A stretch of DNA of 64,000 nt from Chromatiales bacterium (ex Bugula neritina AB1). GTDB lineage: Bacteria > Pseudomonadota > Gammaproteobacteria > Granulosicoccales > Granulosicoccaceae. The position numbers and the translations under genes were made by a program. A model generated the notes under the pieces. The model made no database searches, was not told where the DNA came from, and worked only from the letters and a program-made list of their open reading frames with translations. How positions within the stretch are numbered: the stretch's first letter is position 1; the number at the start of each line of letters is the position of its first letter. The stretch spans positions 1-64,000 of the forward strand of contig MDLA01000079.1 of the NCBI GenBank assembly GCA_001730015.1. Reading direction: 5' to 3'. Below, one piece after another: positions 8,419 to 16,641 of the stretch.

Positions 8419-9426
8419 TCAGCTGTGATCTGAATGCAGGTGCGTAAATACTTCGTACAGCCCTTGCAACCCCGGGTACGTCTGTAGCACTTTTTCAATA
8501 TGGGTTTTCACAATGGGCAGATTATCAAGGTATTGTGATTTGCCGTCACGGTAGTGTAAGCGGCAGAAAATACCAAGAATTTTCAAGTGCCGTTGTAACC
8601 CGGTGTAGTCGTACCAGCGACTATAGCTTTCCGTATCTGGAACCGGATCAAGTGATTGCCGGTGCTGCTCCATGCAATGCTGCTGGAATTCTGTCGGTAG
8701 TTCGATGTACACGTCTTTTAAAAGCGAAACCGCATCGTAAGTGACAGGCCCGCACACAGCGCCCTGAAAATCGATAGTTGCAAGTTCTCCGGTCGCGGGA
8801 ACTACCATAAGATTCCGGCAGTGAAAGTCCCGGTGAACAAAAGCCACAGGCTGTTGTAAAACGACAGAAATAATATGTTCAAGTGCATCTTGCAGTAAAT
8901 TAACTTGCACTTTGCTTAGCGCCTGGTGCAGATGCCTGCCGACATACCACTCGGTGAACAGATCGAGCTCCATACGCAGGAAAGCGTAATCGTACCGGGG
9001 CAGGCCAGTGGTAAAAGTACTTTGTTGCATTACCGCAATGGTATTGATGGCCTTTTCATAGAGTGCTGTTGTCTGTGAATCAATCAATTTAGATTTACCC
9101 GCAATATCCTGCATAGGGCAGTTTCCTAAATCTTCCTGCACCATGAATCCTTTTTCCAGGCTGTAACAGTAGATGTCGGGCACTCTAAGCGTGCTGTCTC
9201 GCAAGCGACCGGCTATATCGACGAAGCTTTTTGTATCTTCCTGTTCGGGTGGAGCATCTACCGCAATAATACTGCCGTTGTTATGCAATACACGGAAGTA
9301 ACGCCTGAAACCAGCATCGCTGGAGGCGCTGTGAATTCCATCTGTAGGAAATCCTTTAGACTGCATCCACCGGCATAAGTCGGCGAGTCGTTTGTCACTA
9401 ACAGAATTGTATGGAGATTCAGTCAT
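8419..9426 (-). CDS. amgK: Anomeric MurNAc/GlcNAc kinase AmgK (aminoglycoside phosphotransferase fold)
   Basis: A 335-residue kinase of the APH/choline kinase fold. The catalytic loop FVHRDFHCRNLM carries the Asp and Asn, and the metal-binding Asp follows in LATIDFQGA. AmgK phosphorylates the anomeric hydroxyl of recycled MurNAc, and the product is the MurU substrate. The conserved amgK-murU order on one strand supports the call. A region of about 185 bases upstream, before the YfaZ gene, must hold its promoter. Confidence 0.88.
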   Translation of the reverse strand: MTESPYNSVSDKRLADLCRWMQSKGFPTDGIHSASSDAGFRRYFRVLHNNGSIIAVDAPPEQEDTKSFVDIAGRLRDSTLRVPDIYCYSLEKGFMVQEDLGNCPMQDIAGKSKLIDSQTTALYEKAINTIAVMQQSTFTTGLPRYDYAFLRMELDLFTEWYVGRHLHQALSKVQVNLLQDALEHIISVVLQQPVAFVHRDFHCRNLMVVPATGELATIDFQGAVCGPVTYDAVSLLKDVYIELPTEFQQHCMEQHRQSLDPVPDTESYSRWYDYTGLQRHLKILGIFCRLHYRDGKSQYLDNLPIVKTHIEKVLQTYPGLQGLYEVFTHLHSDHS

Positions 9427-9612
9427 CTAGGCAGATTCAGTTTGTTACGCGTGTCCGGTACGATACAGCCTTCGGTAATCCACCTTGGGTTGCCAACCGC
9501 TTCCGCTTAATTCACGCAAAAATACGGGCACTGTCACGTCTCGATCAATTACTACAGCTTACCCGGCTTGTAGCAATATCCGGTTGATGATATCCCATAG
9601 AATGGAACAACA

Positions 9613-10197
9613 ATGCGCAAACTATTACCAGTCGCCGCCGCTGTTGGATTGATTTTTGGAAATCATGCCCACGCAATTGGCCTTGATCTGTCTTTCAGTG
9701 ATGAAACTGCCAACCTGGAGTTGATGTCTCCTATTTCATCGCTAATTGAAAACGGCGGTCAGGCATCACTGGGCGTTTTTTTTAATGATGTTGATGATAT
9801 CGTAATACATGGCAAACTGATTGCCGTTGGCAATCAAACGAATTCCCGATTGCCCTATAAGCTCTCATTCGGTGCAAAATTGTACGGGGGAGAGGTCGAT
9901 GTTGAAGACGGCGATGATGTCGATGTCGGCGCATTGGCAATCGGCGGTGCATTCGATATTAACCTCACAGAAGGGTTCAATCCCATAGACCTCGCGCTTG
10001 AAGGTTATTTCACACCGGGGATTACAACATTCGGAGATACAGAATCAATTCTTGAAATAGGTGCGCGTCTATCCATCGAAGTGGTGCCTCAGGCAAAGGC
10101 TTTTCTCGGGTACCGTCTGCTGGAAGTTGAAGATGATCGAAATATTACTTTCGAACTTGACGACAACGTTCATTTTGGAATTCGGCTCGAATTCTAG
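9613..10197 (+). CDS. YfaZ-family outer-membrane protein
   Basis: A 194-residue precursor with a signal peptide at residues 1-21 (cleavage after AHA). The mature part alternates polar and hydrophobic residues as in a small beta-barrel and ends in FGIRLEF, with the C-terminal aromatic residue used by outer-membrane proteins. The overall pattern matches the YfaZ family, whose function is unknown. It is a monocistronic gene ahead of mazG on the same strand. Confidence 0.8.
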   Translation: MRKLLPVAAAVGLIFGNHAHAIGLDLSFSDETANLELMSPISSLIENGGQASLGVFFNDVDDIVIHGKLIAVGNQTNSRLPYKLSFGAKLYGGEVDVEDGDDVDVGALAIGGAFDINLTEGFNPIDLALEGYFTPGITTFGDTESILEIGARLSIEVVPQAKAFLGYRLLEVEDDRNITFELDDNVHFGIRLEF

Positions 10198-10249
10198 AAT
10201 GCTGCCGGCATAGATCGGTTTAAATCATCTAAGCTTTGCCGATCCGGTA

Positions 10250-11074
10250 ATGGAAGAAACGCGCGCACTACTTGAGATCATGAAAAAACTTCGTGATCCC
10301 AAGGCGGGCTGCCCGTGGGATATCAAGCAGACGTTTGAGAGTATCGCGCCGTATACCATTGAAGAAGCCTACGAAGTCGCAGACGCGATAGAGCAGAATG
10401 ACATGCAGGCCTTGCGTGAAGAGCTTGGTGATCTCCTTCTTCAGGTGGTGTTTCATGCGCAAATGGCCAGTGATGAAGGTTTATTCGATTTCGAAGATGT
10501 GGTGAAGTCGATTAATGAAAAGATGGTGCGTCGGCACCCGCATGTATTTGGTGATACAGAATTTGCCAGTGAAGCCGAGCAGAAGGCAAACTGGGAAGAG
10601 CTCAAACAGCAGGAGCGCGCACAAAAGCAAAGTGCTTCACCATCGGCACTCGACGGAGTAGCCATTGCATTACCCGCACTAACCCGTGCCGAAAAAATAC
10701 AAAAGCGTGCGGCACGGGTGGGTTTTGATTGGCCGACTCTTCCACCCGTAGTTGAAAAAGTTGATGAAGAACTAGTCGAACTGCGAGAAGCCATAGCCGG
10801 GGCTACGGATAACACTGTTGAGGATAACTCAGCTATAGAAGATGAGCTGGGCGATCTTTTATTTGCAGTAACAAATGTAGCGCGGCACCTTAATGTTGAT
10901 CCGGAGCTGGCGTTAAAGCGTTCAACGGCAAAGTTCGAACATCGGTTCCGCCAGGTTGAGAATACTGTGAACGATGACGGCGTTAAAATGTATTCTCTGG
11001 CCCTTAATGAATTGGACCAGTATTGGCAAGCAGTGAAGCGAGCGCCCACCGGTCGGGATGACCATCAGGAGTAG
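10250..11074 (+). CDS. mazG: Nucleoside triphosphate pyrophosphohydrolase MazG
   Basis: A 274-residue protein with two tandem MazG domains. The first starts with LRDPKAGCPWDIKQTF and carries EEAYEVADAIE and EELGDLLLQVVFHA; the second carries VDEELVELREAI and EDELGDLLFAVTNVARH. The EExxE and ExxD metal ligands are visible in both. MazG hydrolyses NTPs to NMPs and lowers ppGpp signalling under starvation in E. coli. Length and architecture are typical. A palindromic repeat lies downstream. Confidence 0.93.
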   Translation: MEETRALLEIMKKLRDPKAGCPWDIKQTFESIAPYTIEEAYEVADAIEQNDMQALREELGDLLLQVVFHAQMASDEGLFDFEDVVKSINEKMVRRHPHVFGDTEFASEAEQKANWEELKQQERAQKQSASPSALDGVAIALPALTRAEKIQKRAARVGFDWPTLPPVVEKVDEELVELREAIAGATDNTVEDNSAIEDELGDLLFAVTNVARHLNVDPELALKRSTAKFEHRFRQVENTVNDDGVKMYSLALNELDQYWQAVKRAPTGRDDHQE

Positions 11075-11130
11075 TTTATTGTTTTTACTGTGCTGAAGTC
11101 TGCGGGCTCGTGGCTGAGCTGTCGCGGATT

Positions 11131-11310
11131 TTAGCCCGCATTATTCATGGGGTGGCGAGGATATCGCGCCAACCTGGTCTATTCACACCATGGCGTTTCA
11201 ACGTAGATTTTCTACTCGCGTCGAACACTTGCTGATAATTGCAATAGAAAATTCGCTGTGAGATCAGGGATCAAGTGAGATCCCGTTAATCCGTGAATAA
11301 TGCGGGTTAG
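11131..11310. repeat. Palindromic miniature element, copy 3 (complete, inverted)
   Basis: A 180-bp element bounded by imperfect inverted repeats, TTAGCCCGCATTATTCATGG at 11131-11150 and CCGTGAATAATGCGGGTTAG at 11291-11310. Its reverse complement aligns with copies 1 and 2 over the blocks CGACGCGAG.AGAAAAT and TGGCGCGATA..CTCGCCACC. It fills most of the gap between mazG and the downstream transporter gene. Confidence 0.8.
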
Positions 11311-11366
11311 TAGTATCTGATACAGTAACAACACTCCTGATTCTAACCGTATCAATCCAGCGCCCT

Positions 11367-12272
11367 ATGAATTCTGATCTTCAATTATTGTTGCTAGCGC
11401 TGTCAATTTTTTCAGGTGTTTTGTTTCCTTCACTGGCAGCGTGGTGGCAGCCACTGCTGCCGCAGATTATATTTTTATTATTTGTTTTTGCCATTGTGCA
11501 AATCCGGTTTTCAGATGCATATCGTACTTTGCAGCGGAATCGCAATTGCTGGTTGATTCTGCTATGGCAGCTTGTTTTATTGCCGGTACTGGCGGCAGCC
11601 ATTTTGTATCCGCTGATGTCTGATCAATGGTACGTTTTTACACTCGCGACACTGTGCACCGGCTCAATTACCGCAACAACGGCATTGTCCCGTCTCTTTG
11701 GTTTGAACGATGCCCTGGCTCTGGTGGTTTGCCTTGGGGGAGCGCTGCTGATGCCACTGCCACTTTATGTATTGCTCACCTTCGCAGTGGAAGGTGATGC
11801 AAGCATCGATTTCGCTGTGTACCTCACCCGGATAGTTGTATTTATCGTCGTACCTTTTATTGTTGTTTTTGTTTTTCGAAAAATAGCCAGTGTACAAATC
11901 GATGCGTGGGTACGGGAGAAAGTACCGCATGCCGTATTAATTTTACTGGTGTTTTTCGGTCTGGCAGTTATGGACGGTGTGCAGACGTTATTGCTCGAAA
12001 GACCCTGGCTGCTGTTGTCTTATATTGCGCTGGCCTTTGGTATCAGCATAGTGGTGCAGGGGGTAACGTATATAGCATTGAGCCGACTTGGAATTCGTGA
12101 TGCTAAAACGGCGTGCCTGTTATGTGCTTATCGAAATATGGGTATTGTTGCAGCCATCGCAGGTGCAAGCCTTGGTGAGCATTTTCTGATTTTTGTTGGC
12201 GTCTGGCAATTGCCGATGTATCTTTTGCCGCTGTTTTTCAAGCGTTTTTACAGGGAGGCTGAGTGTAATTAG
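11367..12272 (+). CDS. Bile acid:sodium symporter (BASS)-like membrane transporter
   Basis: A 301-residue integral membrane protein with about nine or ten hydrophobic helices. The segments GSITATTALSRLFGLNDALALVV and TACLLCAYRNMGIVAAI occupy the positions of the discontinuous helices in BASS-fold transporters. Members import organic anions such as bile acids, pyruvate or pantoate with sodium. The substrate here is unknown. It is a single gene with no evident partner. Confidence 0.65.
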   Translation: MNSDLQLLLLALSIFSGVLFPSLAAWWQPLLPQIIFLLFVFAIVQIRFSDAYRTLQRNRNCWLILLWQLVLLPVLAAAILYPLMSDQWYVFTLATLCTGSITATTALSRLFGLNDALALVVCLGGALLMPLPLYVLLTFAVEGDASIDFAVYLTRIVVFIVVPFIVVFVFRKIASVQIDAWVREKVPHAVLILLVFFGLAVMDGVQTLLLERPWLLLSYIALAFGISIVVQGVTYIALSRLGIRDAKTACLLCAYRNMGIVAAIAGASLGEHFLIFVGVWQLPMYLLPLFFKRFYREAECN

Positions 12273-12654
12273 TGGTTGATGTGAGGCTTGTTATAAACCA
12301 CCGATGCTGGGCCACCATAGATATTGGTAAGCGATCCATCAACCCCATGGCTGATAATAAAAAATGCTGAATTTAACCTGGACCTGGCGAATGCTCGTGG
12401 TCGTTGCTCAGATAAAAATGCATGGGATACAGCCGGTATACATGATGTTATGGAACGGGGGCAACATCACCTGAATCTCCGCAACCTACTGCACTACTGC
12501 GCACTTACATCAGGAGTATCACTACAACGGTCATGTCGCTGCCCCTGATTTATGAAAATTGCAAAGCGGCACTTTATGAGCTGCCGGCGATACAGGACAC
12601 GTTTTATATTATCGCTGGCAAATTGAATATGCAGGTGATGGCGTTGACGTAATC
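12273..12654. other. Gap without recognised gene
   Basis: About 380 bases between the transporter and the converging AraC gene. A weak open stretch on the plus strand (12324-12548) shows no recognisable motif or ribosome-binding site. I see no repeat or clear terminator here. Confidence 0.5.
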
Positions 12655-13665
12655 TCACCCTAAACCCCGCCGGTACCCTAGCGGACTCATCCCCGTCCAC
12701 TGTCTAAACGCCCGCGAAAATGCCGCCGGTTCAGCAAATCCTATCTGCTGCCCCACCGCCGCAATAGTCAGCCCATTATCCCCGAGTAGAGTAATCGCCT
12801 GATCCCGGCGCAGCCCGTCTTTTAGCTGCTGGAAACTCACGCCTTCATCCGCCAGTTTGCGCCGCAGGGTGCGCGTTGTCATATTCAGCTTGCCTGCCAC
12901 TGTCTCCATATCACTCTCGACAACCCAACCTGCCTCCGCCAGCAATTGTGTCACGCGATTACTCAACAGCCGTGGGTAATGTTGCTTCTGAAACCATTGC
13001 AGAGGAATACGCTGCAGATATTCAGTCAGGTTTTCCCGTGTCTGTACCAACGGTGCGTCCAACCAATGCGCATCAAAAACCAACGCAGAATACCCCTGTT
13101 CAAAGCGGCAGGGAGCCGGGAACACAAAACGATATTCCGCACTGTGCCAGGGTTCTGCAAAGGCCAGTTCGACATGATCCAGGGGAATCGTGCGCCCGAT
13201 CAGCCAGCCGGGAAAGCGGTGCCAAATCAATAGCAGGAAGTCGATCAACAAGTTAACTCGCCCATCCAGTTCCGCCGCGTGATGCAGTATAAATTTTACC
13301 TGCTCGCACTCACGCTTTAGTTCAAAACGAATCCCCTCCGCCACCAGATTGTAAAAGCGCAGCATCGTCTCATAGACCTCGCCCAGGGTGGTGCAGCGCA
13401 CCAACTGTTCCGCCAGCCAGGCAAAGCTGCCGTAACGTACCGGACGCAAGGTCATACCCAGAAACTCATCATCCGCCTGCTCCCAGATGACATGAAACAA
13501 ACGCGCCAGCTGTACCGGTGCTAATCGAGCCAAGGGCTGAGCTAGTAACTCGGGGCTAGCCCCGTCCGCTTCCCGCATCAACGAGGAGTCAACACCGATG
13601 CGCACGCCATTTTCATAATGCTTGCGCAGATAGAAATTGGCGATGGTGAAGTTTTTGGTGCTCAT
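12655..13665 (-). CDS. AraC-family transcriptional regulator with N-terminal ligand domain
   Basis: A 336-residue regulator. Residues 20-210 resemble the 'arabinose-binding-like' domain of the OruR/ArgR-type AraC subgroup. The C-terminal 90 residues form the double helix-turn-helix: TVAGKLNMTTRTLRRKLADE and then IAAVGQQIGFAEPAAFSRAF followed by GMSPLGYRR. It is divergent from the aidB-like gene with about 116 bases between, so it probably controls the dehydrogenase-demethylase-CoA synthetase operon. Confidence 0.88.
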   Translation of the reverse strand: MSTKNFTIANFYLRKHYENGVRIGVDSSLMREADGASPELLAQPLARLAPVQLARLFHVIWEQADDEFLGMTLRPVRYGSFAWLAEQLVRCTTLGEVYETMLRFYNLVAEGIRFELKRECEQVKFILHHAAELDGRVNLLIDFLLLIWHRFPGWLIGRTIPLDHVELAFAEPWHSAEYRFVFPAPCRFEQGYSALVFDAHWLDAPLVQTRENLTEYLQRIPLQWFQKQHYPRLLSNRVTQLLAEAGWVVESDMETVAGKLNMTTRTLRRKLADEGVSFQQLKDGLRRDQAITLLGDNGLTIAAVGQQIGFAEPAAFSRAFRQWTGMSPLGYRRGLG

Positions 13666-13781
13666 AATTCGTGCGGAAATAATATGTCCTGATAAGTTAA
13701 GGCAATGGCTGTTTTTATCATTCCGAATTCACTCGGGCAAGCTGATAATAAGGAAATTTCGCCCGATAACAGTAATCTGAG

Positions 13782-15446
13782 ATGATCCCAAAGCGCCCGA
13801 TCTACAAGCTCTCAAGCCACGAAGTTAGCAATACGCCACCGCATCTGGGTAGCCAGGATTTATGGCAAAGCGATATTGCTTTGCAGGAAGTCATCAAGCG
13901 TGAAGGGGCTGCGCAGGCGGTGGAGCATCTGACCGAATTTGGCAAGTTGGCCGGGGCGGACGAAACCTTTGATAAAGCCAATCAGGCCAACCGCTATTCG
14001 CCGGAGCTACACGCCTTTGACCGTTACGGCATGCGCATCAACCAGACTAAATTTCATCCCGCTTATCACGATTTAATGCGGTTGGCAGTGGAAAATGAAG
14101 TGCCGAACTACGCCTGGAACCATCCCGGATCGGGTGCGCATGTGGCGCACGGGGCGTTGACGTATCTATTCCATCAGGTTGAGGGCGGCGTGCTTTGTCC
14201 GATGGCGATGACCTATTCTGCCATTCCACCGTTACGCACCACACCAGCCATCGCGAAAGACTGGATTCCGCGCTTGTTATCAAAGCACTATGACTCACGC
14301 GATATTCCGGTGGAGCAAAAGACCGGCGCCATGGTTGGTATGTTTATGACCGAGAAACAGGGCGGGTCGGATGTGCGAACAAACACCACAGAGGCGATCC
14401 CGGTTTCCTTAACTGCTACAGGTATTGGCCAGGAATACCAACTCAGCGGCCATAAATTTTTCTGCTCTGCGCCAATGTGCGATGCATTTCTGACCCTGGC
14501 TTATAGCGCAGGTGGCTTGTCCTGTTTCCTTGTGCCGCGCTGGACACCCGAGGGTGAGCGCAATGGTCTTCACCTGCAACGCATCAAAGACAAGCTCGGC
14601 AATCGATCCAACGCTTCCACCGAGATGGAGCTGGAAAACGCTTATGGTGTGATGATCGGTGAGGAAGGGCGCGGTATCCGCACTATTATCGACATGGTGC
14701 AACACAATCGGATCTACTGCGCTAATGCCTCTGCGGGCACCATGCGTCAGGCGCTGGTACAGGCGCTCCACCACACGCAGCACCGTCACGCCTTTGGCAA
14801 AGCACTCATCGACCAGCCACTGATGCAGAACGTGCTGGCCGATCTGGCGCTGGAGACTGAAGCTGCGTTTAACTTGTCGCTGCGGATTGCACGGGCCATG
14901 GATAACGCCGCCCACGATGAAAACGAAGCCGCATTAGCCCGTATTGGCACTGCTATCGCCAAATACTGGGTTTGCAAACGCACACCCCCTCATGTGGTTG
15001 AAGCGCTGGAGTGTCACGGTGGCCCCGGTTATATCGAGGAATCCATCATGCCGCGCCTGTACCGCGAAGCGCCGTTGAATAGCATCTGGGAAGGTTCGGG
15101 CAATGTGATGTGTCTGGATGTATTGCGGGCAATGCAGCGGGAGCCGCTGGCGATACCAGCTCTGATGGCAGAGCTTTCGTTGGCTAAGGGTGGTAATCCG
15201 GCGTTAGATCAGGTGGTTGCTGTGCTGAAAAAAGAACTCGATAAACCGGATGATCTGGAGTACCGGGCGCGCGGGCTAACGGAGCAGCTCGCACTTGCGT
15301 TACAAGCATCGCTGTTGGTCAGGCATGCGCCGGACTATGTAGCTGATGCGTTTTGTGCGTCGCGCTTTGGTGGGTATCACGGAGCGTTTGGGGCGCTGCC
15401 GGTGGGGTGTGATGTGGGTCGGATTATTAGGCGGGCACAAGGTTAA
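13782..15446 (+). CDS. AidB-like acyl-CoA dehydrogenase
   Basis: A 554-residue flavoprotein of the acyl-CoA dehydrogenase superfamily, AidB subgroup. The N-terminal block LGSQDLWQSDIALQEVIKREG and the long first domain match AidB. MTEKQGGSDVRTNTT is the FAD/substrate loop, HRHAFGKALIDQPLMQNVLADL the FAD-binding helix and ECHGGPGYIEE the C-terminal signature. AidB is known for DNA alkylation response, but operon position ahead of a GcvT-like demethylase and a CoA synthetase suggests a catabolic acyl-CoA oxidation here. It is the first gene of the AraC-flanked operon. Confidence 0.88.
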   Translation: MIPKRPIYKLSSHEVSNTPPHLGSQDLWQSDIALQEVIKREGAAQAVEHLTEFGKLAGADETFDKANQANRYSPELHAFDRYGMRINQTKFHPAYHDLMRLAVENEVPNYAWNHPGSGAHVAHGALTYLFHQVEGGVLCPMAMTYSAIPPLRTTPAIAKDWIPRLLSKHYDSRDIPVEQKTGAMVGMFMTEKQGGSDVRTNTTEAIPVSLTATGIGQEYQLSGHKFFCSAPMCDAFLTLAYSAGGLSCFLVPRWTPEGERNGLHLQRIKDKLGNRSNASTEMELENAYGVMIGEEGRGIRTIIDMVQHNRIYCANASAGTMRQALVQALHHTQHRHAFGKALIDQPLMQNVLADLALETEAAFNLSLRIARAMDNAAHDENEAALARIGTAIAKYWVCKRTPPHVVEALECHGGPGYIEESIMPRLYREAPLNSIWEGSGNVMCLDVLRAMQREPLAIPALMAELSLAKGGNPALDQVVAVLKKELDKPDDLEYRARGLTEQLALALQASLLVRHAPDYVADAFCASRFGGYHGAFGALPVGCDVGRIIRRAQG

Positions 15447-15486
15447 TCGAACCCACTCTTTCTCAAGCAAACTAAAGGAAGCACCC

Positions 15487-16641
15487 ATGGCAGGTATGAC
15501 CCTACCCATTATTTCAAGCTGCACCCGCTCGCCGTGGTTTAAAGCAACCCGCGAGCTCACCACTGCTTACGGTGATCACGAAGGCCGACTCACGCCGGTA
15601 ACGTTTAAGCGTTCCATTGCGGATGAATACCGCGTATTGCGCACTAAGGCCGGGATTTTTGATGTACCGGAAGTGCCGCTGGAAATCCGTGGTCCGGATG
15701 CAGCGCGATTTCTGGATTTTATGTTTACCCGTCCGGTTAGCACCATGGCGGTGAATCGTGGGCGCTATGGCCTGCTTTGTCATCATGGCGGCGGCCTGGC
15801 GTGTGACGGCGTTGTTTTTCGACTGGCGGAGGATTGCTTCTGGTATGTGCATGCGGATCGGGATGTCTTTACCTGGATGCAGGCGTTGTCACCAGGTTAT
15901 GACGTAGTAATTCGTGATCCGCAAGCATGGGCTATTCAAATACAAGGGCCAGCCGCGCTGGATGTATTGCGCGATTGCGTGGATAGCAACTGCGCTGGTT
16001 GGGCGTTTGAGGGCTTTAAGTATTACCACGCGGCGCAGGTCACCATGGGTGGGCAACCGGTTTTGATCAGTCGCACCGGCTGGACCGCTGAACTGGGTTT
16101 TGAAGTGTATAACATGGCCCCCGATGTTGATGGAATGGCGTTATGGGCGCACCTCATGGCAGCAGGCGAACCGCACGGCATGGAGGTGTTATCGACCTAC
16201 GCAATGAACCCGCGCCGCATTGAGGCTGGAATTCTGAATTACGGCACCGACATGGGCTGGGATACGACACCGTTCGATCTGGGATTGGGAATGTTTGTTG
16301 ATTTTGAGCATGAGTTTGTCGGGCGGGAAACCCTGCAACAGGCGGATCAGCGGGGACGGTTCAGTGGGTTTACCACCCCGGCCCCTGATGTGAAATGGCA
16401 TTCACTGGTATTAAAAAGCGGTCACCCGGTTGGGCAGGTCAAAGCGTTTGAACATTCACCGACGCTGAAAACAGGCGTCGGCTATGTGCTATTTGATACG
16501 CCTGAAGATATGACGGGCGGGATTTACAGCGTTTGTGATCGAGCTGGAAACGAACACGAATTGAGCCTGCATGCGTTGCCGTTTTTTGATGCTGGCAAAC
16601 GTATCCCGCGTGGTTTGGAAATCATGGCGTTTGCGGGGTGA
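15487..16641 (+). CDS. GcvT-fold aminomethyltransferase/demethylase
   Basis: A 384-residue tetrahydrofolate-dependent methyl or aminomethyl transferase. PLEIRGPDAARFLDFMFTR, IQIQGPAALDVL, ISRTGWTAELGFEVY and RIEAGILNYGTD are the ordered blocks of the GcvT family. ATG at 15487 is chosen because AAGGAAG lies 6 bases ahead; an upstream reading frame to 15346 overlaps the dehydrogenase gene. The stop overlaps the CoA synthetase start by 4 bases. Family knowledge suggests it moves a one-carbon unit from an N- or S-methyl compound to THF; DMSP or a betaine are possible substrates, not proven. Confidence 0.85.
   Translation: MAGMTLPIISSCTRSPWFKATRELTTAYGDHEGRLTPVTFKRSIADEYRVLRTKAGIFDVPEVPLEIRGPDAARFLDFMFTRPVSTMAVNRGRYGLLCHHGGGLACDGVVFRLAEDCFWYVHADRDVFTWMQALSPGYDVVIRDPQAWAIQIQGPAALDVLRDCVDSNCAGWAFEGFKYYHAAQVTMGGQPVLISRTGWTAELGFEVYNMAPDVDGMALWAHLMAAGEPHGMEVLSTYAMNPRRIEAGILNYGTDMGWDTTPFDLGLGMFVDFEHEFVGRETLQQADQRGRFSGFTTPAPDVKWHSLVLKSGHPVGQVKAFEHSPTLKTGVGYVLFDTPEDMTGGIYSVCDRAGNEHELSLHALPFFDAGKRIPRGLEIMAFAG

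Noticed and set aside
12324..12548. Plus-strand ORF of 74 codons after the BASS transporter
   Set aside because: No motif, poor start context and no resemblance to a known family.
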